Notes: generated by a model from the sequence alone, not told the origin. A stretch of DNA of 64,000 nucleotides from Thaumasiovibrio subtropicus (GCF_019703835.1 NZ_AP023054.1:1-64000); one strand, 5' to 3'. Positions 50,419-60,027 are shown, counted from the stretch's first letter. Program-made: numbers and translations.

Positions 50419-51321
50419 TTAAGCAGCACGTAATTTACGTTGGCGTCGGGTATGTTTTACCGCGTCAAAGGTAAACAGTGCAAGTGCTAACCAAATAAAA
50501 CCGAATGTGGAGACATTTTCAGGCTCCAAACGTTCGTCGTAAAGGGTGACTGCGAGAATGAACATCAAACTTGGGCCGATGTATTGGAAAAAGCCCAAGG
50601 TGGAAAGGTTGAGTTTAGTTGCCGCCCCAGTAAAGCAGAGCAGAGGAAGGGTCGTGACCACACCTGCTGCCATTAACAGTAGATTGAGTGAGAGTGGGTT
50701 CGCGAGCAGGTTGGCGGTACTAGAGGTTGCCATCATCAGATAGCCGAGTGCCAGTGGTAACATGACCGCGGTTTCAATAAATAATCCCTCATGGGCACCG
50801 ACGCTGACTTTCTTACGCAGCAAACCATAGCATCCAAAGCTACTTGCCAGCACCAGAGATATCCACGGCAGAGAGCCGAAGGTTGCGACCTGAATGGCAA
50901 CGCCGATAAACGATAAACCCACCGCCGCCCACTGCAACGCGCGCAGTCTTTCATTCAAAAAGACCATACCTAAAATGACATTCAAGATAGGATTAATGAA
51001 ATAGCCGAGGCTTGCTTCGAGCATATAGTTGTTCGCAACCGACCAGATAAACAATAGCCAGTTTCCACCGACGAGCAGCGCGGACGCGACGAGAAACTTC
51101 ATCTGGGCAGGATTGCGCAGTATCTGCATGACTTGAGGCCAGGCCTTCATTACAGTCAGTAATAGACCGAGTAAGACAAAAGACCATATCACGCGATGAC
51201 TCAGGATCTCTGCCGCATCGACATGGGCAATCGCTTTAAAGTAAATAGGGGCAATACCCCACATGGTGTAGGCGGAAATGGCCAGTACTACACCACGACG
51301 AGTCTGTTGTTGTTGGTTCAT
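50419..51321 (-). CDS. rarD: RarD, EamA-family transporter
   Basis: A 300-residue drug/metabolite transporter of the RarD type with ten predicted helices. N-terminus RRGVVLAISAYTMWGIAPIYFK and LSHRVIWSFVLL are family hallmarks. The substrate is not firmly established. In V. cholerae rarD and recQ are neighbours, as here. Confidence 0.92.
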   Translation of the reverse strand: MNQQQQTRRGVVLAISAYTMWGIAPIYFKAIAHVDAAEILSHRVIWSFVLLGLLLTVMKAWPQVMQILRNPAQMKFLVASALLVGGNWLLFIWSVANNYMLEASLGYFINPILNVILGMVFLNERLRALQWAAVGLSFIGVAIQVATFGSLPWISLVLASSFGCYGLLRKKVSVGAHEGLFIETAVMLPLALGYLMMATSSTANLLANPLSLNLLLMAAGVVTTLPLLCFTGAATKLNLSTLGFFQYIGPSLMFILAVTLYDERLEPENVSTFGFIWLALALFTFDAVKHTRRQRKLRAA

Positions 51322-51605
51322 TACAGCTGATCTCTAACGGTATCGCTGCAAAAAAGAAGAGAAAAAAACGGATTGCAGCGGATTGAGCAGTATATACCCA
51401 ATTATTGCAAAGCGGCAGTAGTGAGAAGCATTTACTGGTATCTAGATTCAAGCCATCTCGACACGCAAGATTGAAAGTCAGGCCTGTGTACCGAGTTCAG
51501 ACAAAAGTAATGTGGTTATTGGCTGTACAAAGATTGGCAGCAAAGGTTGGTGAGAGACAGGGAAGCGGTTAAAATGGCCGACCTTCAAAGCGAGAGATAA
51601 ACGAA

Positions 51606-53438
51606 ATGAGTGAAGCGGCTTTAGCCATGAGTGATGCCCCAACCCCTCAGCAAGTGCTGGAGGAGGTCTTTGGCTACGATTCATTTCGTGATGGACAGGC
51701 GGATGTCATTGAGGCTGCTGTTGAAGGTCGCGACTGCCTTGTGATTATGCCGACAGGTGGCGGTAAGTCGTTGTGTTACCAAGTGCCTGCTTTGGTCAGG
51801 CGTGGACTTACCTTAGTCATTTCTCCCCTCATCTCATTGATGAAAGACCAAGTTGATCAGCTACGTGCAAACGGTGTGGCGGCTGCTTGTATTAACTCGA
51901 CGATGGCGCGGGAAGAACTCATTGATACCTTTAACGCCATGTACAACGGTGAGTTGAAGCTGGTCTATGTTTCGCCAGAGCGGGTGTTAATGCCCGACTT
52001 TATTGATCACCTTTATCAACTCCCTCTCTCCTTAATTGCGGTGGATGAAGCCCATTGTATCTCGCAATGGGGGCATGACTTCCGCCCGGAATACGCCGCT
52101 TTGGGGCGTATTCGCGAGCACTTTCAGCAGGTGCCTGTGATGGCCTTGACGGCCACTGCGGATGAAGCGACACGGGGGGATATTTTACATCGCTTGTCGA
52201 TGAAAGACCCACTCGTCCACATGGGCAGTTTCGATCGTCCCAATATTCGTTATAACTTGGTTGAGAAGCACAAACCGCTGGCGCAGCTTGTTCGCTATGT
52301 CACTAACTTGCGGGGCCAGTGCGGCATCATTTACTGCAATTCGCGTAAGCGTGTCGAGCAACTCACCGAAAAGCTCTGTGATAACCATGTTCGTGCGGCG
52401 GCATACCATGCAGGGCTGGAAAACACAGAGCGCCAACGGGTACAAGAAGCCTTCCAACGCGATGATCTGCACGTTGTCGTGGCAACCGTTGCCTTCGGGA
52501 TGGGTATCAATAAACCTAATGTTCGCTATGTGGTGCATTACGATATTCCGCGTAATATTGAATCTTACTATCAGGAAACAGGGCGTGCAGGGCGAGATGG
52601 TCTACCCGCTGAAGCCATGATGTTGTATGACCCTTCCGATTTGGCATGGTTGCGCCGTATGCTCGACGAAAAAGAAGAGGGCGCGCAAAAGCAAATTGAA
52701 AGCCATAAGCTCAATGCGATGGGGGCATTTGCCGAAGCGCAAACTTGCCGTCGTCAGGTATTACTGAACTATTTTGGTGAGTTCCGTGAAGAGCCTTGTG
52801 GTAATTGCGACATCTGCCTTGACCCACCTAAAAAGTTTGATGGGGTCGAAGTGGCTCAGAAAGCGCTCTCTTGTGTTTATCGCGTGAATCAAAGCTTCGG
52901 TATTGGGTACGTTGTTGACGTACTGCGTGGCATGTCGAACCAGCGAGTGAGAGATCATGGCCATGAAAAGCTGACGACATATGGCATCGGGCGCGAACAT
53001 AGCCATGAGTACTGGGTCAGTATTTTGCGTCAGTTGATTCATCGCGGCTTCTTGGTGCAGAACATCACCCGTAGTTCGACATTGCAACTCACCGAAGAAG
53101 CGCGTCCCTTATTGCGAGGGGAGATGCCTCTGGAGCTTGCGGTACCGAGACTCGATCTCACTGCACGTAGTCGCAAGCAAGATAAGTTGGCAATACGCCA
53201 CTATGACAAAAAACTCTTCGCGAAACTGCGTCAGCTCCGCAAGCAAATTGCCGATGATGAGAATATTCCACCCTATGTTGTCTTCAATGATGCTAGCCTG
53301 ATGGAAATGGCAGAGATGTTACCGACCTCGCCGGGAGAGATGCTCGCGGTGAACGGTGTCGGACAACGTAAGTTAGAGAAGTTTGGCGATCAGTTTTTAG
53401 ATGTGATCGAAGCGCACCTTATTCAAAGTGCAGAATAA
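51606..53438 (+). CDS. recQ: RecQ, ATP-dependent DNA helicase
   Basis: A 610-residue 3'-5' superfamily 2 helicase. Motif I is TGGGKS (50-55), the DEAH box is at 147-150, and a zinc-binding RQC domain has CRRQVLLNYFGE and CGNCDIC. The HRDC domain is C-terminal. Start ATG 51606 follows GAGAGATAAACGAA; MSD at residue 8 is an alternative. It acts in recombination and repair. Confidence 0.97.
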   Translation: MSEAALAMSDAPTPQQVLEEVFGYDSFRDGQADVIEAAVEGRDCLVIMPTGGGKSLCYQVPALVRRGLTLVISPLISLMKDQVDQLRANGVAAACINSTMAREELIDTFNAMYNGELKLVYVSPERVLMPDFIDHLYQLPLSLIAVDEAHCISQWGHDFRPEYAALGRIREHFQQVPVMALTATADEATRGDILHRLSMKDPLVHMGSFDRPNIRYNLVEKHKPLAQLVRYVTNLRGQCGIIYCNSRKRVEQLTEKLCDNHVRAAAYHAGLENTERQRVQEAFQRDDLHVVVATVAFGMGINKPNVRYVVHYDIPRNIESYYQETGRAGRDGLPAEAMMLYDPSDLAWLRRMLDEKEEGAQKQIESHKLNAMGAFAEAQTCRRQVLLNYFGEFREEPCGNCDICLDPPKKFDGVEVAQKALSCVYRVNQSFGIGYVVDVLRGMSNQRVRDHGHEKLTTYGIGREHSHEYWVSILRQLIHRGFLVQNITRSSTLQLTEEARPLLRGEMPLELAVPRLDLTARSRKQDKLAIRHYDKKLFAKLRQLRKQIADDENIPPYVVFNDASLMEMAEMLPTSPGEMLAVNGVGQRKLEKFGDQFLDVIEAHLIQSAE

Positions 53439-53592
53439 AAAAAACCGGACGAAGGTCCGGTTAAATACACGCGAGTAGCGTGATAAATAGCTTGCGTAAC
53501 GGTGCGTTATGCACCTCTTGCCGCACACGGGACAGACGGTGCGAACGCTTACCATCAGACCATGTTTCTCCGTGCTACGGTAGGCTAAACAC
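53436..53592 (-). ncRNA. candidate sRNA antisense to the recQ 3' end region
   Basis: A minus-strand terminator, AACCGGAC with GTCCGGTT (53443-53462) and then T8, has no gene upstream on that strand. Before it are two compact hairpins, GGTGC/GCACC and CACGC/GCGTG. A possible promoter lies at 53598-53626 (TTGTAA, 17 bp, TATCAA on the minus strand). The RNA would be about 155 nt. Open frames within it look incidental. Confidence 0.4.
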
Positions 53593-53638
53593 ACGCTTTG
53601 ATACCCTCCGCAACACCCGCTTACAATCTAGGATGTGA

Positions 53639-53926
53639 ATGATGATTTCTCTATACGCCTTTTATCCAGAAACTCGCACATTGGTTTTACGTACCCCTGA
53701 ATTTGATGTGGACTCATTCCCTACGCTGGGCAAAGAGATCGTTGCCCAGTTAGGATGTCGAATTCTTGAACAGCAGCAAGACAGTGATATGCATTTGTGG
53801 CTGTTGGATTTTAAAGGTACCCACTTAATGCTTAAGAGCGAAGGCTACAGTCAAAGTTGTTGGTTGGAGGCATTGAGCAAGGAGGATGAGGAAGTCCTGA
53901 TGTTTCTCGCTAATTGGCTAAAATAG
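53639..53926 (+). CDS. DUF3630-like small protein
   Basis: A 95-residue protein, acidic and probably soluble, containing FYPETRTLVLRTPEFDVDSFPTLG in outline. It resembles small DUF3630-type proteins that follow recQ in vibrios, from memory. The start at 53639 (or ATG 53642) follows GGAT. Function is unknown. Confidence 0.7.
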   Translation: MMISLYAFYPETRTLVLRTPEFDVDSFPTLGKEIVAQLGCRILEQQQDSDMHLWLLDFKGTHLMLKSEGYSQSCWLEALSKEDEEVLMFLANWLK

Positions 53927-54005
53927 GCTGGGGGATTGAAAGTAACCATTCAATAAGTAGTGGGAATTTTTATCCAGTTTTGTATAATCGCCGCCCTCTG
54001 CATAA

Positions 54006-54268
54006 TATACTCAAACCACCTCAAGATGCAGGATTCAGAAGCGGCCTAGCGCGTCGAGTTCAAGGCAAAGGGGTGAAGGAATGGATTTCCCTTTCAAACA
54101 CCTTTAACGCAGAAATCGGGGCGCTAGTCGCTTCCCGAAGGGCGAGTTTCTAGGCTCGCCACCGTCGTTACTGTTTTTTGATTTAGTCCACTAGATCTTC
54201 AAAACAGTGCCTTGTTGACAAGCCTAGAAACTCTCGCTGAACAAGCATCTTGAGGCGGTTTGAGTATA
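54006..54268. repeat. MITE-like element with nested inverted repeats
   Basis: 263 bp with terminal inverted repeats of about 24 bp: left TATACTCAAACCACCTCAAG... (54006-54029) and right ...GCGGTTTGAGTATA (54245-54268), one mismatch. A second, internal perfect pair is GAGTTTCTAGGCT (54144-54156) and AGCCTAGAAACTC (54221-54233). It encodes no protein. A partial copy lies at 16521. TA-like ends suggest mobilisation by a Tc1/IS630-type transposase. Confidence 0.85.
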
Positions 54269-54323
54269 CTTGATAGCAGAGCCGTGCTGCGGTGAGAAGA
54301 CAGCACGCCAAAACAGTTTTTTA

Positions 54324-54356
54324 TTTGGGTTCCCTCACCCCCAATTAACAAAAAGG
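54324..54356 (+). promoter_or_regulatory. preQ1-I riboswitch upstream of yhhQ
   Basis: TTTGGGTTCCCTCACCC..., P1 TTGGG/CCCAA, then AATTAACAAAAAGG. It aligns well with the known preQ1-I aptamer of T. tengcongensis (CUGGGUCGCAGUAACCCCAG then UUAACAAAACAAGG), keeping the cytosine that pairs preQ1 and the A-rich tail. The terminal AAGG is the ribosome site, 7 bp before ATG 54364, so control would be translational. Experimental support is lacking. Confidence 0.75.
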
Positions 54357-54363
54357 TCTCTGT

Positions 54364-55032
54364 ATGACGACGCATTTTTCTGCCGCGCAACAGCGTCAGG
54401 CCCTATTGTGGTTAGTGAGCTTTCACTTACTGATCATTGCTTCAAGTAACTACCTTGTGCAGTTGCCCTTTACGATATTCGGTTTGCACACCACTTGGGG
54501 GGCGTTTACCTTCCCATTCATCTTTCTGGCAACAGACTTAACGGTCCGTATTTTTGGTGCGCCACTCGCGCGACGTATTATCGGTGTGGTTATGCTACCG
54601 GCATTGATACTGTCTTACACCTTGTCGGTGGTGTTCTATAACGGTGAGTATCAAGGCTTCGCACCGTTAAGTGAGTTTAATCTGTTTGTTGCGCGTATTG
54701 CCGTGGCGAGTTTTATGGCATATCTGTTGGGACAGATTTTAGATGTGCAGATTTTCAACCGCTTACGTGAGAACAAAGCTTGGTGGGTTGCGCCAACATG
54801 CTCAACATTGCTGGGGAATGCATTGGATACATTGGCATTCTTCGGTATCGCTTTTTATAACAGTCCAGATGCTTTTATGGCTGAGCACTGGGTAGAAATC
54901 GCACTTGTCGATTACGGTTTTAAGATCCTTATCAGTTTGGGCCTGTTTGTCCCGCTTTATGGTGTGCTATTGAATTTTCTGGTCAAGAAGCTTACCGCGG
55001 TGCGTCAACCATTGCAGTCTCAGCAAGTGTGA
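54364..55032 (+). CDS. yhhQ: YhhQ, queuosine precursor (preQ0/preQ1) transporter
   Basis: A 222-residue inner-membrane protein of the DUF165/Vut_1 family with about six helices. FPFIFLATDLTVRIFGAPLAR is a family segment. The family imports queuosine precursors. The preQ1-I riboswitch fits this role. It ends with a terminator at 55065. Confidence 0.92.
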   Translation: MTTHFSAAQQRQALLWLVSFHLLIIASSNYLVQLPFTIFGLHTTWGAFTFPFIFLATDLTVRIFGAPLARRIIGVVMLPALILSYTLSVVFYNGEYQGFAPLSEFNLFVARIAVASFMAYLLGQILDVQIFNRLRENKAWWVAPTCSTLLGNALDTLAFFGIAFYNSPDAFMAEHWVEIALVDYGFKILISLGLFVPLYGVLLNFLVKKLTAVRQPLQSQQV

Positions 55033-55064
55033 CCGACAATAAAAGGGTTGTTTGAGTGAAAAGG

Positions 55065-55087
55065 AAACCGGCTGAGGCCGGTTTTTT
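55065..55087 (+). terminator. rho-independent terminator after yhhQ
   Basis: AAACCGGC (55065-55072) and GCCGGTTT (55077-55084), TGAG loop, then T-run. Confidence 0.9.
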
Positions 55088-55128
55088 GTTTCTTGTTCTT
55101 CATGTTAGGTAACGTCTTAGGAGTGATG

Positions 55129-55560
55129 ATGATTCGAGTCACTGAATGCCACGTTGATCAAGCGGCGACAGCATTAACCTTGATCCCAGAATTAGGTGAA
55201 GAAACGGCAGCGAGTTTAGCGGCTCGGATTGCTGATAAACCTGCACTGTTGTTGATCGCTTACTGCCATGATGAGATAGCTGGCGTGAAGCTTGGGTATG
55301 CGGAAAACAGCACAACCTTTTACAGCTGGCTAGGAGGCGTCGCGCCAGATCATCGTGGTAAAGGGGTTGCGCAGCTACTGCTCGAAGTGCAAGAGAAGTG
55401 GGTTGTTGAACAAGGTTATCAAGCTCTCACTGTAAAATCTCAGAACCGTTACCCTGCAATGTTGCGCTTATTATTGCGAAACGGCTATGTCATTACACAC
55501 TGTGAGGTCAAAGAGCGGGTGGAATTTAACCGAATTTACTTCAGCAAATCAATAATTTAA
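55129..55560 (+). CDS. GNAT-family N-acetyltransferase
   Basis: A 143-residue acetyltransferase with the acetyl-CoA pyrophosphate-binding motif APDHRGKGVAQLLLE. Substrate is unknown. The start is placed at 55129 since AGGAG (55119-55123) lies five bases upstream; ATG 55126 is the alternative. Confidence 0.88.
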   Translation: MIRVTECHVDQAATALTLIPELGEETAASLAARIADKPALLLIAYCHDEIAGVKLGYAENSTTFYSWLGGVAPDHRGKGVAQLLLEVQEKWVVEQGYQALTVKSQNRYPAMLRLLLRNGYVITHCEVKERVEFNRIYFSKSII

Positions 55561-55563
55561 AAG

Positions 55564-55620
55564 AAAATGAAAATTATTCTCAATTAGTGCTTGCATATTA
55601 AATGAGAATGCTTATTATTA
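55564..55620. promoter_or_regulatory. Fur boxes and promoter of ryhB
   Basis: Two Fur-box-like stretches: AATGAAAATTATTCTCA (55566-55582) and AAATGAGAATGCTTATTATT (55600-55619). The second overlaps the promoter TTGCAT (55591-55596), a 16-bp spacer and TATTAT (55613-55618). Iron-loaded Fur should repress. Confidence 0.85.
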
Positions 55621-55624
55621 ACCC

Positions 55625-55789
55625 TGTCCTGAGGGGGAAACCTCACCAAGGTGAGGCGGCTCTGAAGGCACGACATTGCTCACATTGCTTCCAGTGTAAT
55701 TCAGCATTGGCTGATAAGGATATCGCCGCTAGGCTGTTATCGTTGCTCATATGCTGAGCGGCATCTCAAAATAGGGATGCCGCTTTTTT
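55625..55789 (+). ncRNA. ryhB: RyhB, iron-responsive small RNA
   Basis: Contains CGACATTGCTCACATTGCTT (55671-55690), the seed region of E. coli RyhB, and CTGAAGGCACG just before. It ends in the terminator GCGGCATC/GATGCCGC with T6 (55757-55789). About 165 nt, longer than the 90 nt of E. coli and in line with long vibrio RyhB. Hfq-dependent repression of iron-using proteins is expected. Confidence 0.95.
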
Positions 55790-55846
55790 CTTTCTGGCGT
55801 ATGGAAAATCGCCCCACGCCCTTTTATACCGAACCTTAGGCGCTAG

Positions 55847-56500
55847 TTACGCCAACGCCACCAGTTTTTCTACCAATTTACTGATTCCTGTTTGTGCTTC
55901 TTTAATGCTACCAGCCAGCATGTAGGCGGGTGAACTCAGCAAGCGTCGGCTTTGGTCTAAGACAAAATCGTTGACGGGACAGGCGACATGCTCGCCACCT
56001 AGCTGAGTAAATGCGCCAACAGCCTCATCGTCATCGTTGCCCAACGTCGCTTTTACACCGGGTCCATAAATCAAGGGGAGGAGCGCCGGTGCGATGCAGA
56101 GATAACCGGCGGGTTTTTCTGCACTGGCAAAGGCTTTCGTCGCACGTTTGAAGTCGGGGTCAAGCTGGCACTCAGCACCTTTAAAGGCAAAGTCGGAGAG
56201 GTTTTTAGCCACGCCGAATCCACCTGGCACAAGCAGAGCATCGTAGTCATTGGCATCAAGTGTCGAAAGTGGTGCAATGCTCCCTCGCACTAAGCGACCC
56301 GCCTCAACCATGACATTGCGAGGCTCTGCGATTTCCTCTCCGCTGTGATGATTGAGTACATGATGCTGCGTTTTATCGGGTGCAAAACAGTCCCATTTGG
56401 CGTCTTGCTGCTCGATAGCGAGTAAGCTGAGTATGACCTCATTGCACTCCGCACCATCAAATACTCCGCAACCGGACAAAATTACGGCGATCTTTTTCAT
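55847..56500 (-). CDS. elbB: ElbB, DJ-1/PfpI-family glyoxalase-like protein
   Basis: A 217-residue protein of the DJ-1/PfpI superfamily: MKKIAVILSGCGVFDGAE, NVMVEAGRLVRG and LLVPGGFGVAKNL. The usual nucleophile region is AGYLCIAPALLP with a cysteine. E. coli ElbB has glyoxalase-like activity and was linked to isoprenoid synthesis. It is convergent with ryhB. Confidence 0.93.
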   Translation of the reverse strand: MKKIAVILSGCGVFDGAECNEVILSLLAIEQQDAKWDCFAPDKTQHHVLNHHSGEEIAEPRNVMVEAGRLVRGSIAPLSTLDANDYDALLVPGGFGVAKNLSDFAFKGAECQLDPDFKRATKAFASAEKPAGYLCIAPALLPLIYGPGVKATLGNDDDEAVGAFTQLGGEHVACPVNDFVLDQSRRLLSSPAYMLAGSIKEAQTGISKLVEKLVALA

Positions 56501-56537
56501 ATCTGACTCCTTGTCTCTGCTATTTTTAATGAGTTTA

Positions 56538-56776
56538 GATCATGCTTGATTGAGCGACATGTTAACTTTTTCCACATTAATTGATCATCTTTCGATCTGA
56601 GATCGAGCAAAAGGCGATCTTGCAAATTTATGATTATATTGAGTTTTATATGCTCTGGGGTTGCTGGTGTCTGAAAGGATCTTTTCATCTAAAATAAATA
56701 CACACATACTTATCCACAGGGTGGTGTGCGATTTATGTCTGACAAATCTTCGTGATCACTTAACAGTAAATTGATC
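56538..56776. promoter_or_regulatory. GATC cluster with DnaA box upstream of polA
   Basis: Eight GATC sites occur in 239 bp, against about one expected, plus a perfect DnaA box, TTATCCACA (56710-56718). The region lies between elbB and polA and has no gene. Replication-linked control of polA, or titration of DnaA/SeqA, is possible. Confidence 0.7.
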
Positions 56777-56825
56777 TCGTGGCATCCTAGACACCATTCT
56801 AAAAACCTAAGGAATTCTCCTCACC

Positions 56826-59591
56826 ATGGCCTCTATCCCAGAAAAGCCGCTCATTCTGATTGACGGTTCATCTTATCTTTATCGTGCTTATCATGCTGCG
56901 CCCAACTTCACTAATGCTGACGGTGAGCCGACAGGGGCGGTGTATGGCGTCATTAATATGATAAAAAGCCTGCTTCGTCAGGTAGAAACCGATCATATTG
57001 CGGTTATTTTTGATGCGAAGGGTAAGACATTTCGCGATGACATTTATCCTGAGTACAAGGCGAATCGACCGCCTATGCCGGATGATCTTCGTAGCCAAAT
57101 TGAGCCATTACACGCATTGATCAAAGCGATGGGGTTACCTTTGATCGCGATTGAAGGGGTAGAAGCCGATGACGTGATTGGTACGTTAGCCACCCAAGCC
57201 TCTAAAGCCGGGATGCCAGTACTGATTTCGACAGGTGATAAAGACATGGCGCAGCTGGTGGATGAGAATGTCACCCTGATCAACACCATGACCAATGTAA
57301 TAATGGATCCACAAGGTGTTGTGGATAAGTTTGAGATTGGCCCTGAACTGATCATCGACTACCTTGCGCTGATGGGAGATAAGGTCGATAACATTCCAGG
57401 TGTGCCGGGTGTCGGTGAGAAGACAGCGAAAGCGCTACTTCAAGGCATCGGTAGCCTTGATGAGATCTATGCCAATTTAGATGCGATTGCGCCTCTTGGG
57501 TTCCGTGGTTCAAAGACCATGGCGAAGAAATTAGTCGAGCACAAAGAGAATGCCTACCTTTCTTACACCTTAGCCACAATCAAGTTGGACGTCCCTTTGG
57601 ACTTAGCGCCCGAGCAGCTTGTGAAAGGGGACACGGATACGGACACCTTGATGTCACTCTACACCAAACTGGCCTTTAAGCGCTGGATTGATGAGTTAAA
57701 ACGTGGCGGAAGTGAAACTACCGTATCAGCAACAGCTGACGCGAGCGAGGATGAAGAAGAGATTGAGATTGCCGCGATTGATCGCAGCGGCTACGAGATT
57801 GTTCTGACAGAAGCGGCGTTCAACGCTTGGCTTGAAACGCTAGAGAAAGCCGATGTGGTGGCCTTCGATACCGAGACCGACGGCCTCGACTACATGACGG
57901 CGAACTTGGTCGGTGTCTCTTTCGCTGTAGAAGAGGGGAAAGCGGCGTATGTCCCGGTTGCTCACGATTATCTCGATGCGCCAGCACAACTCGATCGCGA
58001 CTGGGTACTTGAAAAGCTTAAGCCACTTCTAGAAAGTCCGACAAAAGCAAAAGTGGGCCAGAATCTAAAATTTGATGCGAGTATCCTGGCGCGTTATGAC
58101 ATTGCGATGGCGGGGATTCGTTACGACACCATGCTGGCTTCTTATGTCTTTAATAGCGTCAATGGTCGTCATGATATGGACAGTTTGGCGCAGCGTTATC
58201 TAAATCACAATACGATTGGATTTGAAGAAATCGCAGGTAAAGGCAAAAAGCAGTTAACGTTTAACCAGATCGATTTAGATGTGGCGGGGCCTTATGCCGC
58301 TGAAGATGCTGACGTAACATTGCGTCTTCATAATGTGTTAGATAAAAAATTGTCAGCAACACCATCATTACGCACTGTCTATGATGACATTGAAGTGCCG
58401 CTGGTGCCTGTGTTGTCGAAAATGGAACGTACTGGTGTCTTGATTGATTCTGCCAAGCTACTTGAGCAGTCCGCGCAGTTAGATACGCGTTTAAAAGAGC
58501 TTGAGAAAGAGGCTTACGACATCGCGGGTGAAGAATTTAATTTGAGTTCGCCCAAACAGCTACAGGCTATCTTGTTCGAGAAGATGGGGCTGCCTGTGCT
58601 GAAGAAAACGCCATCAGGTACACCCTCAACAAATGAAGAAGTGTTGCAAGAACTCGCGTTAGATTATCCATTACCTAAGTGTATTCTTGAGTACCGTGGC
58701 TTGGCGAAGCTGAAGTCGACGTATACCGACAAGCTGCCGAAGATGGTTAATCCAGCAACCAAACGAGTGCATACCTCTTACCACCAAGCGGTAACCGCTA
58801 CAGGGCGTTTATCTTCGACCGATCCAAACCTGCAGAATATCCCGATCCGTAATCAAGAAGGACGCCGCATTCGTCAGGCGTTCGTTGCGCCTGAGGGTTA
58901 CAAAGTACTGGCTGTCGACTACTCGCAAATTGAACTGCGTATCATGGCACACCTTTCTGGTGACCAAGCCCTGCTTGATGCATTTGCTCATGGCAAAGAT
59001 ATTCACTCAGCGACCGCAGCGGAAGTGATGGGGGTGGATATTGCTGAAGTCTCAAGTGAACAGCGTCGTCGTGCGAAAGCGATTAACTTTGGTTTGATTT
59101 ACGGCATGAGAGCTTTTGGACTTGCTAAGCAGCTGGGCATTCCTCGCGGAGAAGCGCAGGATTACATGAATACTTACTTCCAGCGTTATCCTGGCGTGAT
59201 GGAATACATGGAGCGAACGCGTACGCAAGCAACGGAGACGGGTTATGTTGAAACCCTATTTGGTCGTCGTCTCTACCTGCCAGAAATTAAGTCACGTAAC
59301 GGTATGCGCCGTAAGGCGGCAGAGCGTGCAGCGATCAATGCACCGATGCAGGGTACCGCCGCTGATATCATCAAGAAGGCGATGATCCTTGTTGCTGAGT
59401 GGGTCGATCAGCAGGGTGACGACGTACGGATGCTGATGCAAGTTCACGATGAACTGGTGTTTGAAGTTAGGGAAGAGAAGCTGCTTGATATCGAAGCGAA
59501 GATCTGTGAGATCATGGCTTCCGCAGCGAATTTGGATGTGCCATTGGTCGCTGAAGCGGGTCATGGCGACAGCTGGGATGAAGCACATTAA
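56826..59591 (+). CDS. polA: PolA, DNA polymerase I
   Basis: A 921-residue polymerase (E. coli 928) with the N-terminal 5'-3' exonuclease (about 1-290), a 3'-5' exonuclease with active FDTETDGL, and the polymerase domain with DYSQIELR and VHDELVF. It removes RNA primers and fills gaps. Start at [20 protein letters not shown] fits the family. Confidence 0.98.
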   Translation: MASIPEKPLILIDGSSYLYRAYHAAPNFTNADGEPTGAVYGVINMIKSLLRQVETDHIAVIFDAKGKTFRDDIYPEYKANRPPMPDDLRSQIEPLHALIKAMGLPLIAIEGVEADDVIGTLATQASKAGMPVLISTGDKDMAQLVDENVTLINTMTNVIMDPQGVVDKFEIGPELIIDYLALMGDKVDNIPGVPGVGEKTAKALLQGIGSLDEIYANLDAIAPLGFRGSKTMAKKLVEHKENAYLSYTLATIKLDVPLDLAPEQLVKGDTDTDTLMSLYTKLAFKRWIDELKRGGSETTVSATADASEDEEEIEIAAIDRSGYEIVLTEAAFNAWLETLEKADVVAFDTETDGLDYMTANLVGVSFAVEEGKAAYVPVAHDYLDAPAQLDRDWVLEKLKPLLESPTKAKVGQNLKFDASILARYDIAMAGIRYDTMLASYVFNSVNGRHDMDSLAQRYLNHNTIGFEEIAGKGKKQLTFNQIDLDVAGPYAAEDADVTLRLHNVLDKKLSATPSLRTVYDDIEVPLVPVLSKMERTGVLIDSAKLLEQSAQLDTRLKELEKEAYDIAGEEFNLSSPKQLQAILFEKMGLPVLKKTPSGTPSTNEEVLQELALDYPLPKCILEYRGLAKLKSTYTDKLPKMVNPATKRVHTSYHQAVTATGRLSSTDPNLQNIPIRNQEGRRIRQAFVAPEGYKVLAVDYSQIELRIMAHLSGDQALLDAFAHGKDIHSATAAEVMGVDIAEVSSEQRRRAKAINFGLIYGMRAFGLAKQLGIPRGEAQDYMNTYFQRYPGVMEYMERTRTQATETGYVETLFGRRLYLPEIKSRNGMRRKAAERAAINAPMQGTAADIIKKAMILVAEWVDQQGDDVRMLMQVHDELVFEVREEKLLDIEAKICEIMASAANLDVPLVAEAGHGDSWDEAH

Positions 59592-59630
59592 CCTACAGTT
59601 TGCCATATAAAACAGAAGTTTATCTTAACT

Positions 59631-59660
59631 AAAAAGCGCCGTCGTATGATGGCGCTTTTT
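59631..59660 (+). terminator. rho-independent terminator after polA
   Basis: AAAAAGCGCC and GGCGCTTTTT make a 10-bp stem, extended by GTC/GAT; T-run follows. Confidence 0.92.
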
Positions 59661-59788
59661 ATTTTTCGCCTTGAAATATTATTGCTATGTGACATTGGTG
59701 TTGCTGTGTCGATTAGATTGGCGAATAAATGAAAAAAAACTACATAAATGACTTTCAATTTCTGAGCAGTTGTTATACATTAATTGGC

Positions 59789-59892
59789 GTAGGGTACAGA
59801 GGTAAGATGTTCTATCTTTCAGACCTTTTGTTTCACGTTATTGGATTTGGCTGATTCAGCCGCCCCAGTTCTATGAACTGGGGCGTTTTTTA
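59789..59892 (+). ncRNA. spf: Spot 42 RNA
   Basis: GTAGGGTACAGAGGTAAGAT and TTCTATCTTTCAGACCTTTT are nearly identical to E. coli Spot 42, followed by the GCCGCCCCAGTTC/GAACTGGGGCG terminator with T6. It is located after polA, as in enterics and vibrios. It represses sugar-use genes via Hfq. A TATACA -10 lies at 59774-59779. Confidence 0.97.
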
Positions 59893-59954
59893 TTGCGCCA
59901 AAGAAAAGTCTATTCCCATCACACTTCTTCTAAAAAACCTTTTCAAAAAAAGAT

Positions 59955-59982
59955 CACCATCACTTTTTAATGGTGGTTTTTT
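59955..59982 (+). terminator. orphan terminator-like hairpin
   Basis: CACCAT (59955-59960) and ATGGTG (59970-59975) with T6 following. A CTAAAAAACC / GGTTTTTTAG inverted repeat brackets it. It follows spf by 62 bp, with no gene between; it may be a second, read-through terminator. Confidence 0.6.
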
Positions 59983-60027
59983 AGAGCTATTACTTTAAAG
60001 TGCGCAAATTATAAGTATACTGAATAT

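Noticed and set aside
53397..53594. 65-residue minus-strand frame with a CPVCGKRC motif
   Set aside because: It runs through the terminator hairpin and into the recQ coding region; the cysteines look accidental.
59836..59850. TGTTTCACGT, half of a parS site
   Set aside because: It lies within Spot 42 and the second half (TATTGG) does not match; explained by conserved sRNA sequence.
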